From NCBI GenBank assembly GCA_025363755.1, contig JANYLQ010000052.1:59736-123735 (forward strand): a stretch of DNA of 64,000 bases, given 5' to 3'. How positions within the stretch are numbered: position 1 is the first letter of the stretch; each line of letters opens with the position of its first letter. A program made the translations under genes and the position numbers. Below the pieces are notes generated by a model. It had not been told where the DNA came from, searched no databases, and worked only from the letters and a program-made list of their open reading frames with translations. This document shows positions 1 through 7,402 of the stretch, piece by piece. The DNA is from Hyphomicrobiales bacterium (GTDB taxonomy: Bacteria > Pseudomonadota > Alphaproteobacteria > Rhizobiales > Aestuariivirgaceae).

Positions 1-1
1 C

Positions 2-1798
2 TATGCATCAGTGCGCGTTGATATGCGAGGCTCAGGCGATTCCGAAGGCGTTATGCTGGATGAATACACCAGGCAAGAACAAGATGATGCCTTAGAGGTC
101 ATCGCTTGGTTGGCCAAACAAAAATGGTGTACTGGAAAAGTGGGAATGTTCGGTATTTCTTGGGGCGGGTTTAATGCGCTGCAAGTGGCCGCGCGCCAAC
201 CTGAAGCTTTAAAAGCGATCGTCACCATTTGCTCGACGGATGATCGCTACGAAGACGACATTCATTACAAGGGCGGTACGTTGCTGAATGAGAATTTGGG
301 CTGGGCTGCCACCATGCTGGCTTATTCTTCGCGCCCGCCTGATCCAAAAATCGTTGGCACCAAGTGGAAAAAAATGTGGATGGAGCGTCTAAAGAATGAG
401 CCATTTCTGTTGATCCCATGGTTGCAACATCCGCACCGCGATGCCTATTGGAAACACGGATCGGTGAATGAGGATTTCGGTAAAATTACAGCAGCAGCAT
501 TGGTCGTTGGCGGTTGGAATGATGCTTATTCAAATGCGATCCCACGTTTGATGCGCGGCCTCCGTGCGCCCCGCAAAGCCATTATCGGCCCGTGGGTGCA
601 TAAATATCCGCATTTTGCATCACCCGAACCCAAAATTGGCTTCTTACAAGAAATGCTGCGCTGGTGGGATTTCTATTTGAAAGACATCAACTCGAAAGTA
701 ACTGATGATCCCGATTACAGATACTACGTGATGGATGCCTATAAGCCCGGAAAATTCCCCAAGGAAATTCCAGGCCGCTGGGTCAGCGATCCCTATTGGG
801 GTTACGGCAATGTCGAAACCAAAACCTTCCAACTCTCATCACAGGGCATTTCCGCTGAGGCAGGCACTGAAAAAATGCTGTCGATTACTTCAAAGCAAAC
901 CACAGGCTTTGACGGCGGTGAATATTGCATCATCTGGATGGGCCCGGAATTTCCGGGCGACCAAGTCAAAGACGATGCTCAATCGATATGCTTCGACAGC
1001 CCCGTGCTGAGCGCTGATATGGATATCGTGGGTCAACCCACCATCGATCTGGAATTCATGGTTGATAAGCCCGTGGCGCATGTGGCCATCCGCCTGAATG
1101 ATGTGTGGCCTTCAGGCGAGGTCAGCCGCATCAGCTATCATTTGCAAAACTTGTGCATGCGCGACAGCCGCGAATACCCAACGCCGCTGGAAGCTTACAA
1201 ACGCTACACCATGAAAATTAAATTAGATGACATTGCATGGCGCATTCCAAAAGGACATAAGTTGCGGGTGTCGATTTCAACAAGCTACTTCCCAATGATG
1301 TGGCCTGTGGCTGAACCGGTGCGGCTTAACGTGTTTGCTGGAAAATCTTCGCTCAGCCTGCCGATTAGAAAACCTGTGGCTGATGAAAAGAAGGTTGAGT
1401 TTAGCCCCGCCGAGGCCGCAAGTCCTGTGACGCAAAAGGAAACCAAGAAGCCGTTTCATAAGCGTGATGTGACGGTAAACAAGAAAACTGGCGAAACAAA
1501 ACTCTCAATCATTGATGATTTTGGCACCCAAGAGATTAAACCCCATGGCATGGTAATCTGGGGAACTGGTCGCGAGAATTATTCTATTATGCCCGATGAT
1601 CCTTTATCCGCAAAAATGGAAACCCATTGGACGGAAGGTCGCAAACGCGGCAAATGGGAATGCCGCACTGAAACCTTTGGTCGCTTGACTGCCACTAAAA
1701 CCCATTGGATTGTTTGGGGCAAAATTGATGCCTTTGAGGGCAAAAAACTGCTATTCACCAAAGAGTTTAACGAAACCATTGAACGGAAGCTCCAGTGA
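2..1798 (+). CDS. CocE/NonD-family alpha/beta hydrolase, 5' end outside window
   Basis: Serine hydrolase of the CocE/X-Pro dipeptidyl-peptidase S15 family, which cleaves esters or N-terminal dipeptides; the substrate is not predictable. The reading frame is open to the left edge, and the codons before the first in-frame GTG (base 11) fit the conserved strand leading into RVDMRGSGDSEG, so the gene starts upstream and about 598 residues are visible. GISWGG about 55 residues in is the nucleophile elbow. The C-terminal half, about residue 330 onward, has the jelly-roll pattern of the family (DxVGQPTIDLEF, then a late KGHKLRVSIS strand). The stop TGA forms part of the predicted ECF promoter for the next gene. 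Family assignment is firm. Confidence 0.9.
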   Translation, partial: YASVRVDMRGSGDSEGVMLDEYTRQEQDDALEVIAWLAKQKWCTGKVGMFGISWGGFNALQVAARQPEALKAIVTICSTDDRYEDDIHYKGGTLLNENLGWAATMLAYSSRPPDPKIVGTKWKKMWMERLKNEPFLLIPWLQHPHRDAYWKHGSVNEDFGKITAAALVVGGWNDAYSNAIPRLMRGLRAPRKAIIGPWVHKYPHFASPEPKIGFLQEMLRWWDFYLKDINSKVTDDPDYRYYVMDAYKPGKFPKEIPGRWVSDPYWGYGNVETKTFQLSSQGISAEAGTEKMLSITSKQTTGFDGGEYCIIWMGPEFPGDQVKDDAQSICFDSPVLSADMDIVGQPTIDLEFMVDKPVAHVAIRLNDVWPSGEVSRISYHLQNLCMRDSREYPTPLEAYKRYTMKIKLDDIAWRIPKGHKLRVSISTSYFPMMWPVAEPVRLNVFAGKSSLSLPIRKPVADEKKVEFSPAEAASPVTQKETKKPFHKRDVTVNKKTGETKLSIIDDFGTQEIKPHGMVIWGTGRENYSIMPDDPLSAKMETHWTEGRKRGKWECRTETFGRLTATKTHWIVWGKIDAFEGKKLLFTKEFNETIERKLQ

Positions 1799-1824
1799 TC
1801 CGCATTGTTACATTTTCCGTAAAA
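1796..1824 (+). promoter_or_regulatory. Predicted ECF11 (RpoE-ChrR type) autoregulatory promoter
   Basis: TGATCC at 1796-1801 is followed after 18 bases by TAAAA at 1820-1824 (equally TGATCC-N16-CGTAA). This resembles the -35/-10 pattern recalled for RpoE of Rhodobacter sphaeroides, the sigma factor most like the product of the next gene. It lies about 30 bp before that gene, where an autoregulated promoter would sit. The match was read by eye. Confidence 0.55.
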
Positions 1825-1852
1825 GCACAGGGAATAAACTGGTTGAACGGCT

Positions 1853-2446
1853 GTGTCATTCGTAACACTTTCCATGACTGAAACTTCGGTGCCAAACGCG
1901 CGAGGTGATCAATTCGTTGATTTTTTGACGCGGGTCGCCGCGTCGAAGGATCGCGCAGCATTTGCATCATTATTTGATCATTTTGCCCCACGCGTTAAAA
2001 GTTTCATGATGCGTAAGGGTTCAAACCCCGAACAAGCCGAAGACTTGGTGCAGGAAACCATGATCGCCGTCTGGTCAAAGGCAGCGATGTTTTCAACCGA
2101 AAAAGGCTCGGTATCGACCTGGATTTTTACAATTGCCCGCAATTTACGCATCGACAAGTTGCGCCGTGAGCGATCTCAGCTTTATACAGATTTGGAAGAT
2201 TTCGACGCGCCAGACTTGAGCACAGGGGCGGAAGAAGCTTTGGGTCGTTCACAGGAAGATAACCAAGTTTCCTTGGCTTTGGCGCAAATTCCAGCAGAAC
2301 AGCGTGATTTATTGATCCTTTCGTTTGTCGAGGACGTACCTCAATCAGAGATAGCTTTACGGCTTGGAATCCCGCTCGGCACAGTTAAATCTCGCATGCG
2401 TTTAGGTTATCAGCGACTGCGCAAACTTTTGGAGACAATGAATTGA
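1853..2446 (+). CDS. rpoE: ECF RNA polymerase sigma factor, RpoE/ECF11-like
   Basis: Group IV sigma factor that directs RNA polymerase to stress promoters; the RpoE-ChrR pair in related bacteria responds to singlet oxygen and organic hydroperoxides. Region 2 spans about residues 42-105 (FDHFAPRVKSFMMRKG, the EDLVQETMIAVW core, STWIFTIARNLRIDKLRRE). Region 4 spans about 140-195 (IPAEQRDLLILSF, then the helix-turn-helix QSEIALRLGIPLGTVKSRMRLGYQRLRKLL). Start codon is GTG at 1853, or ATG at 1874, which agrees better with the N-terminus of RpoE homologues; neither has a strong ribosome site. The gene overlaps the anti-sigma gene by four bases, so translation is probably coupled. Confidence 0.9.
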   Translation: MSFVTLSMTETSVPNARGDQFVDFLTRVAASKDRAAFASLFDHFAPRVKSFMMRKGSNPEQAEDLVQETMIAVWSKAAMFSTEKGSVSTWIFTIARNLRIDKLRRERSQLYTDLEDFDAPDLSTGAEEALGRSQEDNQVSLALAQIPAEQRDLLILSFVEDVPQSEIALRLGIPLGTVKSRMRLGYQRLRKLLETMN

Positions 2447-3090
2447 ATATTTCTCATCATCTTGATGATGCCACTCTTTTGGCTTTTGCTGCAGGCACCG
2501 TGGGTGAAGCGCATGGCATATTAGTAGCTTCGCATCTGGCAATGTGCCCAACCTGCCGCAACGCATTGCGCAAGGCTGAGGGCTTGGGTGGCGGTATTCT
2601 TGAATCTCAGGCTGGACAAGCCGTTTCAGACGTTTGCCGCGCTGCGACTTTGGCGAGCCTTGATGCGGTGATTGCGCCTAAAGAGACTTATAAGCCAAAG
2701 AGCGATTTGCCATTGGCTCTGGCCCGCATCATGGGTGATGTTAACTTGGCCGATATTCATTGGCATAAAAGGGCGCCGGGCGTTTCAGTGTTTGACGTAC
2801 CCTTGTCAAAAGGGTCAAAAACCAAGCTGAAGCTTGTGAAGCTTGGCAAAGGCCGAACTATGCCAGAGCACGGTCATGGTGGAGAAGAGCTCACTCTGAT
2901 CTTGAAGGGCTCTTATCATGATAAAATGGGACGCTTCTCACCTGGTGATGTAGCCGATTTAGACGCTGAAATTGAACATCAACCAATCGTCGATTCTGAT
3001 GAAGATTGCATCTGCGTTATAGCATTCGAAACGCGTGCAATTTACAAAACAATTTTGGCAAAACTGGTGCAGCCTTTTGTTGGTATTTAA
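2443..3090 (+). CDS. chrR: ChrR-family zinc anti-sigma factor with cupin domain
   Basis: Binds and silences the sigma factor encoded just upstream until oxidative stress releases it. The N-terminal anti-sigma domain holds the zinc motif H-x3-C-x2-C (HLAMCPTC, about residues 31-38). The C-terminal half, about residues 100-195, is a cupin with MPEHGHGGEELTLILKG and EIEHQP, the usual ChrR metal-binding set. The start is TTG, whose last two bases plus the next A form the sigma gene stop (TTGA overlap); no better start exists in frame near the conserved N-terminus. The 215-residue length is normal. The 3' end overlaps the convergent pip gene by four bases. Confidence 0.9.
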   Translation: MNISHHLDDATLLAFAAGTVGEAHGILVASHLAMCPTCRNALRKAEGLGGGILESQAGQAVSDVCRAATLASLDAVIAPKETYKPKSDLPLALARIMGDVNLADIHWHKRAPGVSVFDVPLSKGSKTKLKLVKLGKGRTMPEHGHGGEELTLILKGSYHDKMGRFSPGDVADLDAEIEHQPIVDSDEDCICVIAFETRAIYKTILAKLVQPFVGI

Positions 3091-4040
3091 CCAATAAAAG
3101 AATTCGTTGCCCTCACTAAAGCATCAACCATTCCCGGCTCGCTTCCGGCGTGACCAGCATCGGGCACTATAACAAAATTTGCTTTCGGCCATTCTTTGCT
3201 GAGAGCATAAGCGGTATCTGGCGGCGTGATCACATCGTAACGCCCTTGTACAATGGCGCCCGGAATATCAGCGAGTAAATGCGCATTGCGCAACAGCTGA
3301 TCATCAGCTTCTAAAAAACCCTTATTGATAAAATAGTGACATTCAATACTGGCAAAGGCGATTGCAAAATGATCGTTGCCAAATTGCACAACACGCTCAG
3401 GATTAGGAAGCAACGAAGACACAGCGCCTTCCCATTGGCTCCATGCGCGCGCACATGCCAATTTCACAACTTCATCATCACCCGTTAAACGCTTGTGATA
3501 GGCCGAAACAAAATCACCTCGCTCATCCTCAGGAATTGGACGCACATAATCTTCCCAAAACTCTGGAAACAACATGGAAGCGCCAAATTGGTAAAGCCAA
3601 TCAACTTCCTTTTTGCGCACGGTAAAAATCCCGCGCACGATCAATTCTGTCACCCGCTTCGAATTAGTTTCGGCATAAGCCAAAGCTAATGTCGATCCCC
3701 ACGACCCTCCGAAAACTTGCCACTGCTCAATGCCTAAATGATCCCTCAATCTTTCTATGTCGGAAACCAAGTCCCAAGTGGTGTTTTCTTCCAGCAAAGC
3801 ATATGGCGTCGATGCTCCACACCCGCGCTGGTCAAACAATATGATCCGGTAAGCAGCAGGATTGTGAAACCGCCGTAGGTTTGGAGAAATGCCACCGCCC
3901 GGCCCGCCATGCAAAATCACAACGGGCTTTCCAGCAGGGTTTCCACACTCTTCAAAGTAGATTTCATGTAAATCTGAAACGCGAATACGACCGCGCACAT
4001 AAGGTTGCAGTTCTGGAAAAAAAGGTAAACGATCAATCAT
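3087..4040 (-). CDS. pip: Proline iminopeptidase
   Basis: Cytoplasmic serine peptidase (S33) that removes N-terminal proline from peptides. Seen: HGGPGGG near residue 45 (oxyanion region), DQRGCGAST near 70, the nucleophile elbow GGSWGS near 108-113, the Asp in QGRYDVITPP near 265 and the His in PDAGHAG near 292. The 317-residue length is typical for the family. The gene converges on chrR and is divergent from mscL; a CtrA-box-like sequence lies in the 163-bp region shared with mscL. Confidence 0.92.
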   Translation of the reverse strand: MIDRLPFFPELQPYVRGRIRVSDLHEIYFEECGNPAGKPVVILHGGPGGGISPNLRRFHNPAAYRIILFDQRGCGASTPYALLEENTTWDLVSDIERLRDHLGIEQWQVFGGSWGSTLALAYAETNSKRVTELIVRGIFTVRKKEVDWLYQFGASMLFPEFWEDYVRPIPEDERGDFVSAYHKRLTGDDEVVKLACARAWSQWEGAVSSLLPNPERVVQFGNDHFAIAFASIECHYFINKGFLEADDQLLRNAHLLADIPGAIVQGRYDVITPPDTAYALSKEWPKANFVIVPDAGHAGSEPGMVDALVRATNSFIG

Positions 4041-4089
4041 AACACTGAAATTAGGGCTAAGTCGTTGTTTGGGCTAGCCCCAAACATGG

Positions 4090-4104
4090 TTAACCCTTAC
4101 TTAA
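4090..4104. promoter_or_regulatory. CtrA-box-like site between pip and mscL
   Basis: TTAA at 4090-4093, seven bases, TTAA at 4101-4104. On the minus strand it reads TTAAGTAAGGGTTAACC, the full TTAA-N7-TTAAC consensus, and it shares TTAAGT and GTTAACC with the site upstream of gcrA in this window. It lies about 50 bp from the pip start and 100 bp from mscL. Function is inferred from the motif. Confidence 0.45.
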
Positions 4105-4203
4105 TATTAGCTTTTGATTTTGGTAACGTTCGTCTAAAGGGCCCCCCAGCGCTTACTCTGACAGGGGATGTCAGGGCGCCATATATTGTGGGGGACTAAA
4201 CCT

Positions 4204-4638
4204 ATGTGGAATGAATTTAAAAACTTTGCGTTTAAAGGCAATGCTTTCGATCTAGCTATCGGCGTGATCATGGGCGGCGCTTTCGGCAAAATCGTTGGTT
4301 CGATGGTTGATGATCTGATCATGCCAATCGTTGGTCTTGCAACTGGCGGCGTTGACTTCTCGAACAAGTTTATCCAACTCGCTGGTGCACCAGGTGCCAC
4401 AGATCTTGAAGCCGCCAAAAAAGCTGGCGCAACTTTTGCTTATGGCAACTTCATCACGATCGTTATCGGCTTCTTGATCCTTGCATTCATTTTGATGCAA
4501 ATGGTGAAGATTTCGAATGCAATGAAAAAGGCTGAACCGCCAGCACCACCGCCTGCAGCATCAACAACAGATGTTTTGCTTGCTCAAATCCGCGATGCAC
4601 TGGCTTCACCTGCTGTTGCAGCTGCAAAGAAGAAATAA
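4204..4638 (+). CDS. mscL: Large-conductance mechanosensitive channel MscL
   Basis: Inner-membrane homopentameric channel that opens under membrane tension and protects cells from hypo-osmotic lysis. The 144-residue product begins [20 protein letters not shown] and contains [17 protein letters not shown], the pore-lining first helix, then TM2 at about residues 75-100. A cytoplasmic helical tail follows a proline/alanine linker. The start at 4204 was preferred to an in-frame ATG 36 bases upstream because the protein then begins exactly as the family does, with a GGGGGA ribosome site just before it. An intrinsic terminator follows. Confidence 0.97.
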   Translation: MWNEFKNFAFKGNAFDLAIGVIMGGAFGKIVGSMVDDLIMPIVGLATGGVDFSNKFIQLAGAPGATDLEAAKKAGATFAYGNFITIVIGFLILAFILMQMVKISNAMKKAEPPAPPPAASTTDVLLAQIRDALASPAVAAAKKK

Positions 4639-4665
4639 ACTTCAAACGTATTTCTCAATTGAAAG

Positions 4666-4692
4666 CCTGGGTGCTTGCCACCCGGGTTTTTT
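4666..4692 (+). terminator. Intrinsic terminator of mscL
   Basis: CCTGGGTG (4666-4673) pairs with CACCCGGG (4679-4686), one G-T wobble, five-base loop, followed by six T. It sits before the next gene's start and shows that an upstream in-frame ATG at 4659 is not that gene's start. Confidence 0.8.
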
Positions 4693-4709
4693 ATTTGCAT
4701 TGTCGTTCT

Positions 4710-5894
4710 ATGAACATGATTTCCAAACTTACGAAGCCAGCCCAAATCGAACCCGATAGCGGCATCGTCAAAGTCGCCATGTATGGCTTCACCAAACCGG
4801 GCATTATTCCTTTCTGGTCAGGTGAAGGTAATTTGCCCACCCCGGAAAAATTCTCAAACGCCGCCGCCGCCAGTTTGGCCAAAGGTGAAACATTTTATAC
4901 TTTTCAGCGCGGCATCCCCGAACTGCGCGAAGCCTTAGTGCGGTATCATCAAAGACATTTTGGCAAATCCTTCTCGGTTGAGAATTTTTGCGTGACAGGT
5001 GGCGGAATGCAAGCCATCCAAACCGCCATTCAAATCATTGCCGCTGACGGCGATGAAATTATCATCCCTACACCCGCTTGGCCAAACTATGCCGGGCCTC
5101 TGCGTATTCAAGGCACTAAGCCCGTTGAAGTGTCAATGACATTCGCCAACGGTAAATGGGCACTGGATTTAAACCGCTTGTTTGCGGCCATTACGCCGCG
5201 CACCAAAGCGATATGCTTATGCTCGCCGTCAAACCCGTTGGGATGGGTTGCCTCCAAAGCTGATCTCATCGCCATCCGAGATGTATGTCGCAAAGCGGGA
5301 ATTTGGATTTTGGCCGACGAAGTCTATTCCAAATTCTATTACGGCACAGGTGGTGCAAACCGCGCACCATCTTTTCTCGACATTTGTGACGCCGAAGAGC
5401 AGCTTATCCTCTGCAACACATTCTCCAAAAACTGGGCCATGACGGGATGGCGTGTGGGCTGGATTCAAGCCCCTAAAATATTGGGGCCAGTGATTGAGCG
5501 CATCATTCAATACAACACGTCAGGCACCGCAGTATTTTTGCAACGTGGCTGTGTGACGGCGCTGGATGAAGGTGACGATTTTATAGAGCTACAAGTGGAA
5601 AAAGCGCGAAAAAATCGCGACACGGTAATGAGCGCACTGAAAGATTTTCCGCAGCTCCGCCTCTCGGTGCCCGATGGCGCGTTCTATGCGTTCTTCGGCA
5701 TTGATGGCATGACCGATTCAATGGCCACTGCTATGAAAATTATTGATGAAGCAAATGTTGGCTTTGCCCCCGGCGTCGCCTTTGGTGAGGCCGGCGAAGG
5801 CTATCTGCGCATGTGTTACTTGAAGGAAGAACATAAGCTTGCAGAAGGCCTAGAGCGTTTGTCCAACTGGTTAAAAATTAGCCACCCTGTTTAA
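4710..5894 (+). CDS. PLP-dependent aminotransferase, class I/II (AspC-like)
   Basis: Fold-type I aminotransferase that moves an amino group between an amino acid and a 2-oxo acid; substrate not predictable. Seen: YTFQRGIPELREAL near residue 55, TGGGMQAIQ (PLP phosphate loop), PAWPNY, SPSNPLGWV, the DEVYSKFYY pair with Asp to the pyridine nitrogen, the PLP lysine in NTFSKNWAMTGWRVGW, and a late EGYLRMCY with the carboxylate-binding Arg. Length about 394 residues. The in-frame ATG at 4659 lies inside the mscL terminator, so 4710 (or 4716) is the start. Confidence 0.88.
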   Translation: MNMISKLTKPAQIEPDSGIVKVAMYGFTKPGIIPFWSGEGNLPTPEKFSNAAAASLAKGETFYTFQRGIPELREALVRYHQRHFGKSFSVENFCVTGGGMQAIQTAIQIIAADGDEIIIPTPAWPNYAGPLRIQGTKPVEVSMTFANGKWALDLNRLFAAITPRTKAICLCSPSNPLGWVASKADLIAIRDVCRKAGIWILADEVYSKFYYGTGGANRAPSFLDICDAEEQLILCNTFSKNWAMTGWRVGWIQAPKILGPVIERIIQYNTSGTAVFLQRGCVTALDEGDDFIELQVEKARKNRDTVMSALKDFPQLRLSVPDGAFYAFFGIDGMTDSMATAMKIIDEANVGFAPGVAFGEAGEGYLRMCYLKEEHKLAEGLERLSNWLKISHPV

Positions 5895-6032
5895 TCTGCT
5901 GCTTTTTTAGATGCTGCATTGCACAATTTTTTACCTAGAACAAATAATGAGCGTGTTGAATCAGTTTGTTAAAAGTAGTTATTATACTTTAAATACAATA
6001 ACTTAATAAAATATTTACATTTCCTTAAGAAC

Positions 6033-6048
6033 TGGCACGCGCCTTGCG
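6033..6048 (+). promoter_or_regulatory. Sigma-54 (-24/-12) promoter upstream of sRNA
   Basis: TGGCACG-CGCC-TTGCG has GG at 6034-6035 and GC at 6046-6047, exactly ten bases apart, matching the RpoN consensus TGGCAC-N5-TTGC. No coding start lies downstream on this strand before the terminator at 6199, so it is expected to drive an RNA starting near 6059. No convincing NtrC enhancer was seen; only a weak TGCATTGCA sequence lies about 110 bp upstream. Confidence 0.75.
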
Positions 6049-6058
6049 AAGTGTATTG

Positions 6059-6199
6059 CGTAGCACAATTCGATTAGGATCCTCCCATTTCCAAAATCAC
6101 AACTGGTGCAACTTGGTTTGAGTTTATTCGCTTAGCTTCAAAACCAATAAAGGGATGAGCGCTGGCCCCCACGGCAAGCAATGCTCATCCCTCTTTTTT
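6059..6199 (+). ncRNA. Candidate sigma-54-dependent trans-acting sRNA
   Basis: About 140 nt bounded by the -24/-12 promoter and a strong intrinsic terminator, with no plausible ORF. Elements in order: an unpaired-looking TCCTCCC at 6080-6086, complementary to Shine-Dalgarno sequences; a hairpin of TTGGTTT with AAACCAA at about 6113-6148; and the terminator, AGGGATGAGC (6151-6160) pairing perfectly with GCTCATCCCT (6183-6192). Between the terminator arms is an inner GCTgGCC/GGCaAGC stem, and C-TTTTTT follows. The CTCCCA core recalls AbcR/alpha-r15 (suhB) sRNAs, which repress ABC-transporter mRNAs in Rhizobiales. Family membership is a guess; transcription is well supported by the two signals. 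Confidence 0.6.
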
Positions 6200-6207
6200 A
6201 TCCGCAG

Positions 6208-6302
6208 GATCAACCTGAACTTTGACGGAATCGTCAAAATTCAGAAAAGTTGATCGACAATTATGGCTTAAACGATTTTGACTTTTCCAAGAAAAGTCAA
6301 AA
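6208..6302. repeat. Structured dispersed repeat, copy A (marC 3' end)
   Basis: About 95 bp, roughly 80 percent identical by eye to 41557-41650. Outer stem GATCAAC (6208-6214)/GTTGATC (6249-6255) encloses an inner stem with TTTGACG/CGTCAAA. After a spacer comes a third hairpin, TTTGACTTTTC (6277-6287)/GAAAAGTCAAA (6291-6301). The marC stop codon (6297-6299) lies in the last arm. The element occupies most of the sequence between the sRNA terminator and marC. Confidence 0.8.
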
Positions 6303-6923
6303 CGTATTAATGGCTTTCACGCCATCAATAATAAACTGCACAGCCAGTGCTGCCAAAATAATCCCGAGCAAACGCGAAATAACGGCGCGCCCTGTGATGC
6401 CCATGGTTTTTGAAATTTGCTCGGCAATCAGAAAGCAAAAATAGCAAGCCAACATAACGAGTGCTGCTACGGCAAAAAGCGCACCAAGCAGTTCGTAAGA
6501 ACCTTGAGCTTTACCCGAAAGCAAAATCATCGCAGTGATTGCACCAGGCCCAGCCATCAGCGGAATAGCCAGTGGAAAAGCCGCAATATTTTTCACGTGG
6601 TCAATATCAACTGCCGTCTTGGCCGTTTCTTGCAGACGTGATCCACGTCGATCAAACACCATTTCTGCAGCAGCAGATAATAGCAATAATCCACCCGCGA
6701 TTCGAAATGCCGAAAGTGAAATGCCCAGCAACGTCAAAAGCCGCGCACCACCCAAACCCGCGGCAACAAGAATACAAAATGCAATCAGTGAACCGCGCAA
6801 AGCCACCTCGCGCCGATCTTTCACTGAAAGTCCGTTGGTGAGCCCCAGAAAAATCGCGCTGAGAAAAATAGGATCGGCCACAATCAAAAGTGTGGCTAGT
6901 GCTGAGGTGATATAGTCTTGCAT
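6297..6923 (-). CDS. MarC-family (UPF0056) integral membrane protein
   Basis: Six-helix inner-membrane protein of the MarC family, of unproven function; an early link to multiple antibiotic resistance was not upheld. The 208 residues are almost entirely hydrophobic helices. Family landmarks seen are VADPIFLSAIFLGLT at residues 15-29, a central loop with the basic stretch DRRGSR, and AAFPLAIPLMAGPGAITAMI near 115-135. The stop codon and last codons lie inside structured repeat copy A, so the C-terminus (INTF) may have been shaped by that element. Confidence 0.9.
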   Translation of the reverse strand: MQDYITSALATLLIVADPIFLSAIFLGLTNGLSVKDRREVALRGSLIAFCILVAAGLGGARLLTLLGISLSAFRIAGGLLLLSAAAEMVFDRRGSRLQETAKTAVDIDHVKNIAAFPLAIPLMAGPGAITAMILLSGKAQGSYELLGALFAVAALVMLACYFCFLIAEQISKTMGITGRAVISRLLGIILAALAVQFIIDGVKAINTF

Positions 6924-6946
6924 GCAATCAGCTTATCACAACAGAA

Positions 6947-7402
6947 TTAAATTGCAGCAGCCCGCTTTAATGTCTGAATAGTATTTTCCAAGGCCTGCAG
7001 GAAGCGCGAGCGATCCGTCGGGGTGAAGACCGGATTGGAGCCTTTGATATCACCCGTCTCACGAAGTTGAGACATCAAATTCCGCATTGCCAAAGCCATG
7101 CCAATTGAGTCTTCGGTAAAAACCTTGCCGTTATGATTGATCACCTGTGCAGCCTTTTTGTGCGCCCGCGCCGCAAGTGGCACATCGGCAGTAATCACAA
7201 TATCTCCGGATGTTACCTGCTCCACAATCCAATCATCCGCTTCATCGGCCTTGCCACCAACCACAACGCGCTTTACCTCTTCGCCAATCGGCAAGCGCAT
7301 ATGAGAATTGGAAACATAAGTAATCACCAGATCATGCCGCGCCGCCACTTTGGCCGCTTCATCTTTGACAGGACAAGCATCAGCATCAACGAATATTTGC
7401 AT
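6947..7402 (-). CDS. UPF0178 (YaiI/YqxD) family protein
   Basis: Small cytoplasmic protein, 151 residues, with the family's N-terminal MQIFVDADACPVKDEA and the later DVPLAARAHKKAAQVINHNG, where acidic residues form a PIN/NYN-like nuclease-type core. No reaction is established. Its start ATG overlaps the upstream gene's stop by one base (TGATG), so it is co-transcribed with the MttB-like gene. Confidence 0.88.
   Translation of the reverse strand: MQIFVDADACPVKDEAAKVAARHDLVITYVSNSHMRLPIGEEVKRVVVGGKADEADDWIVEQVTSGDIVITADVPLAARAHKKAAQVINHNGKVFTEDSIGMALAMRNLMSQLRETGDIKGSNPVFTPTDRSRFLQALENTIQTLKRAAAI

Noticed and set aside
4659..4709. Upstream in-frame start of the aminotransferase
   Set aside because: It lies within the mscL terminator hairpin and would add residues not seen in the family.
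6535..6915. Plus-strand reading frames opposite marC
   Set aside because: Shadow frames of a recognisable membrane protein gene.
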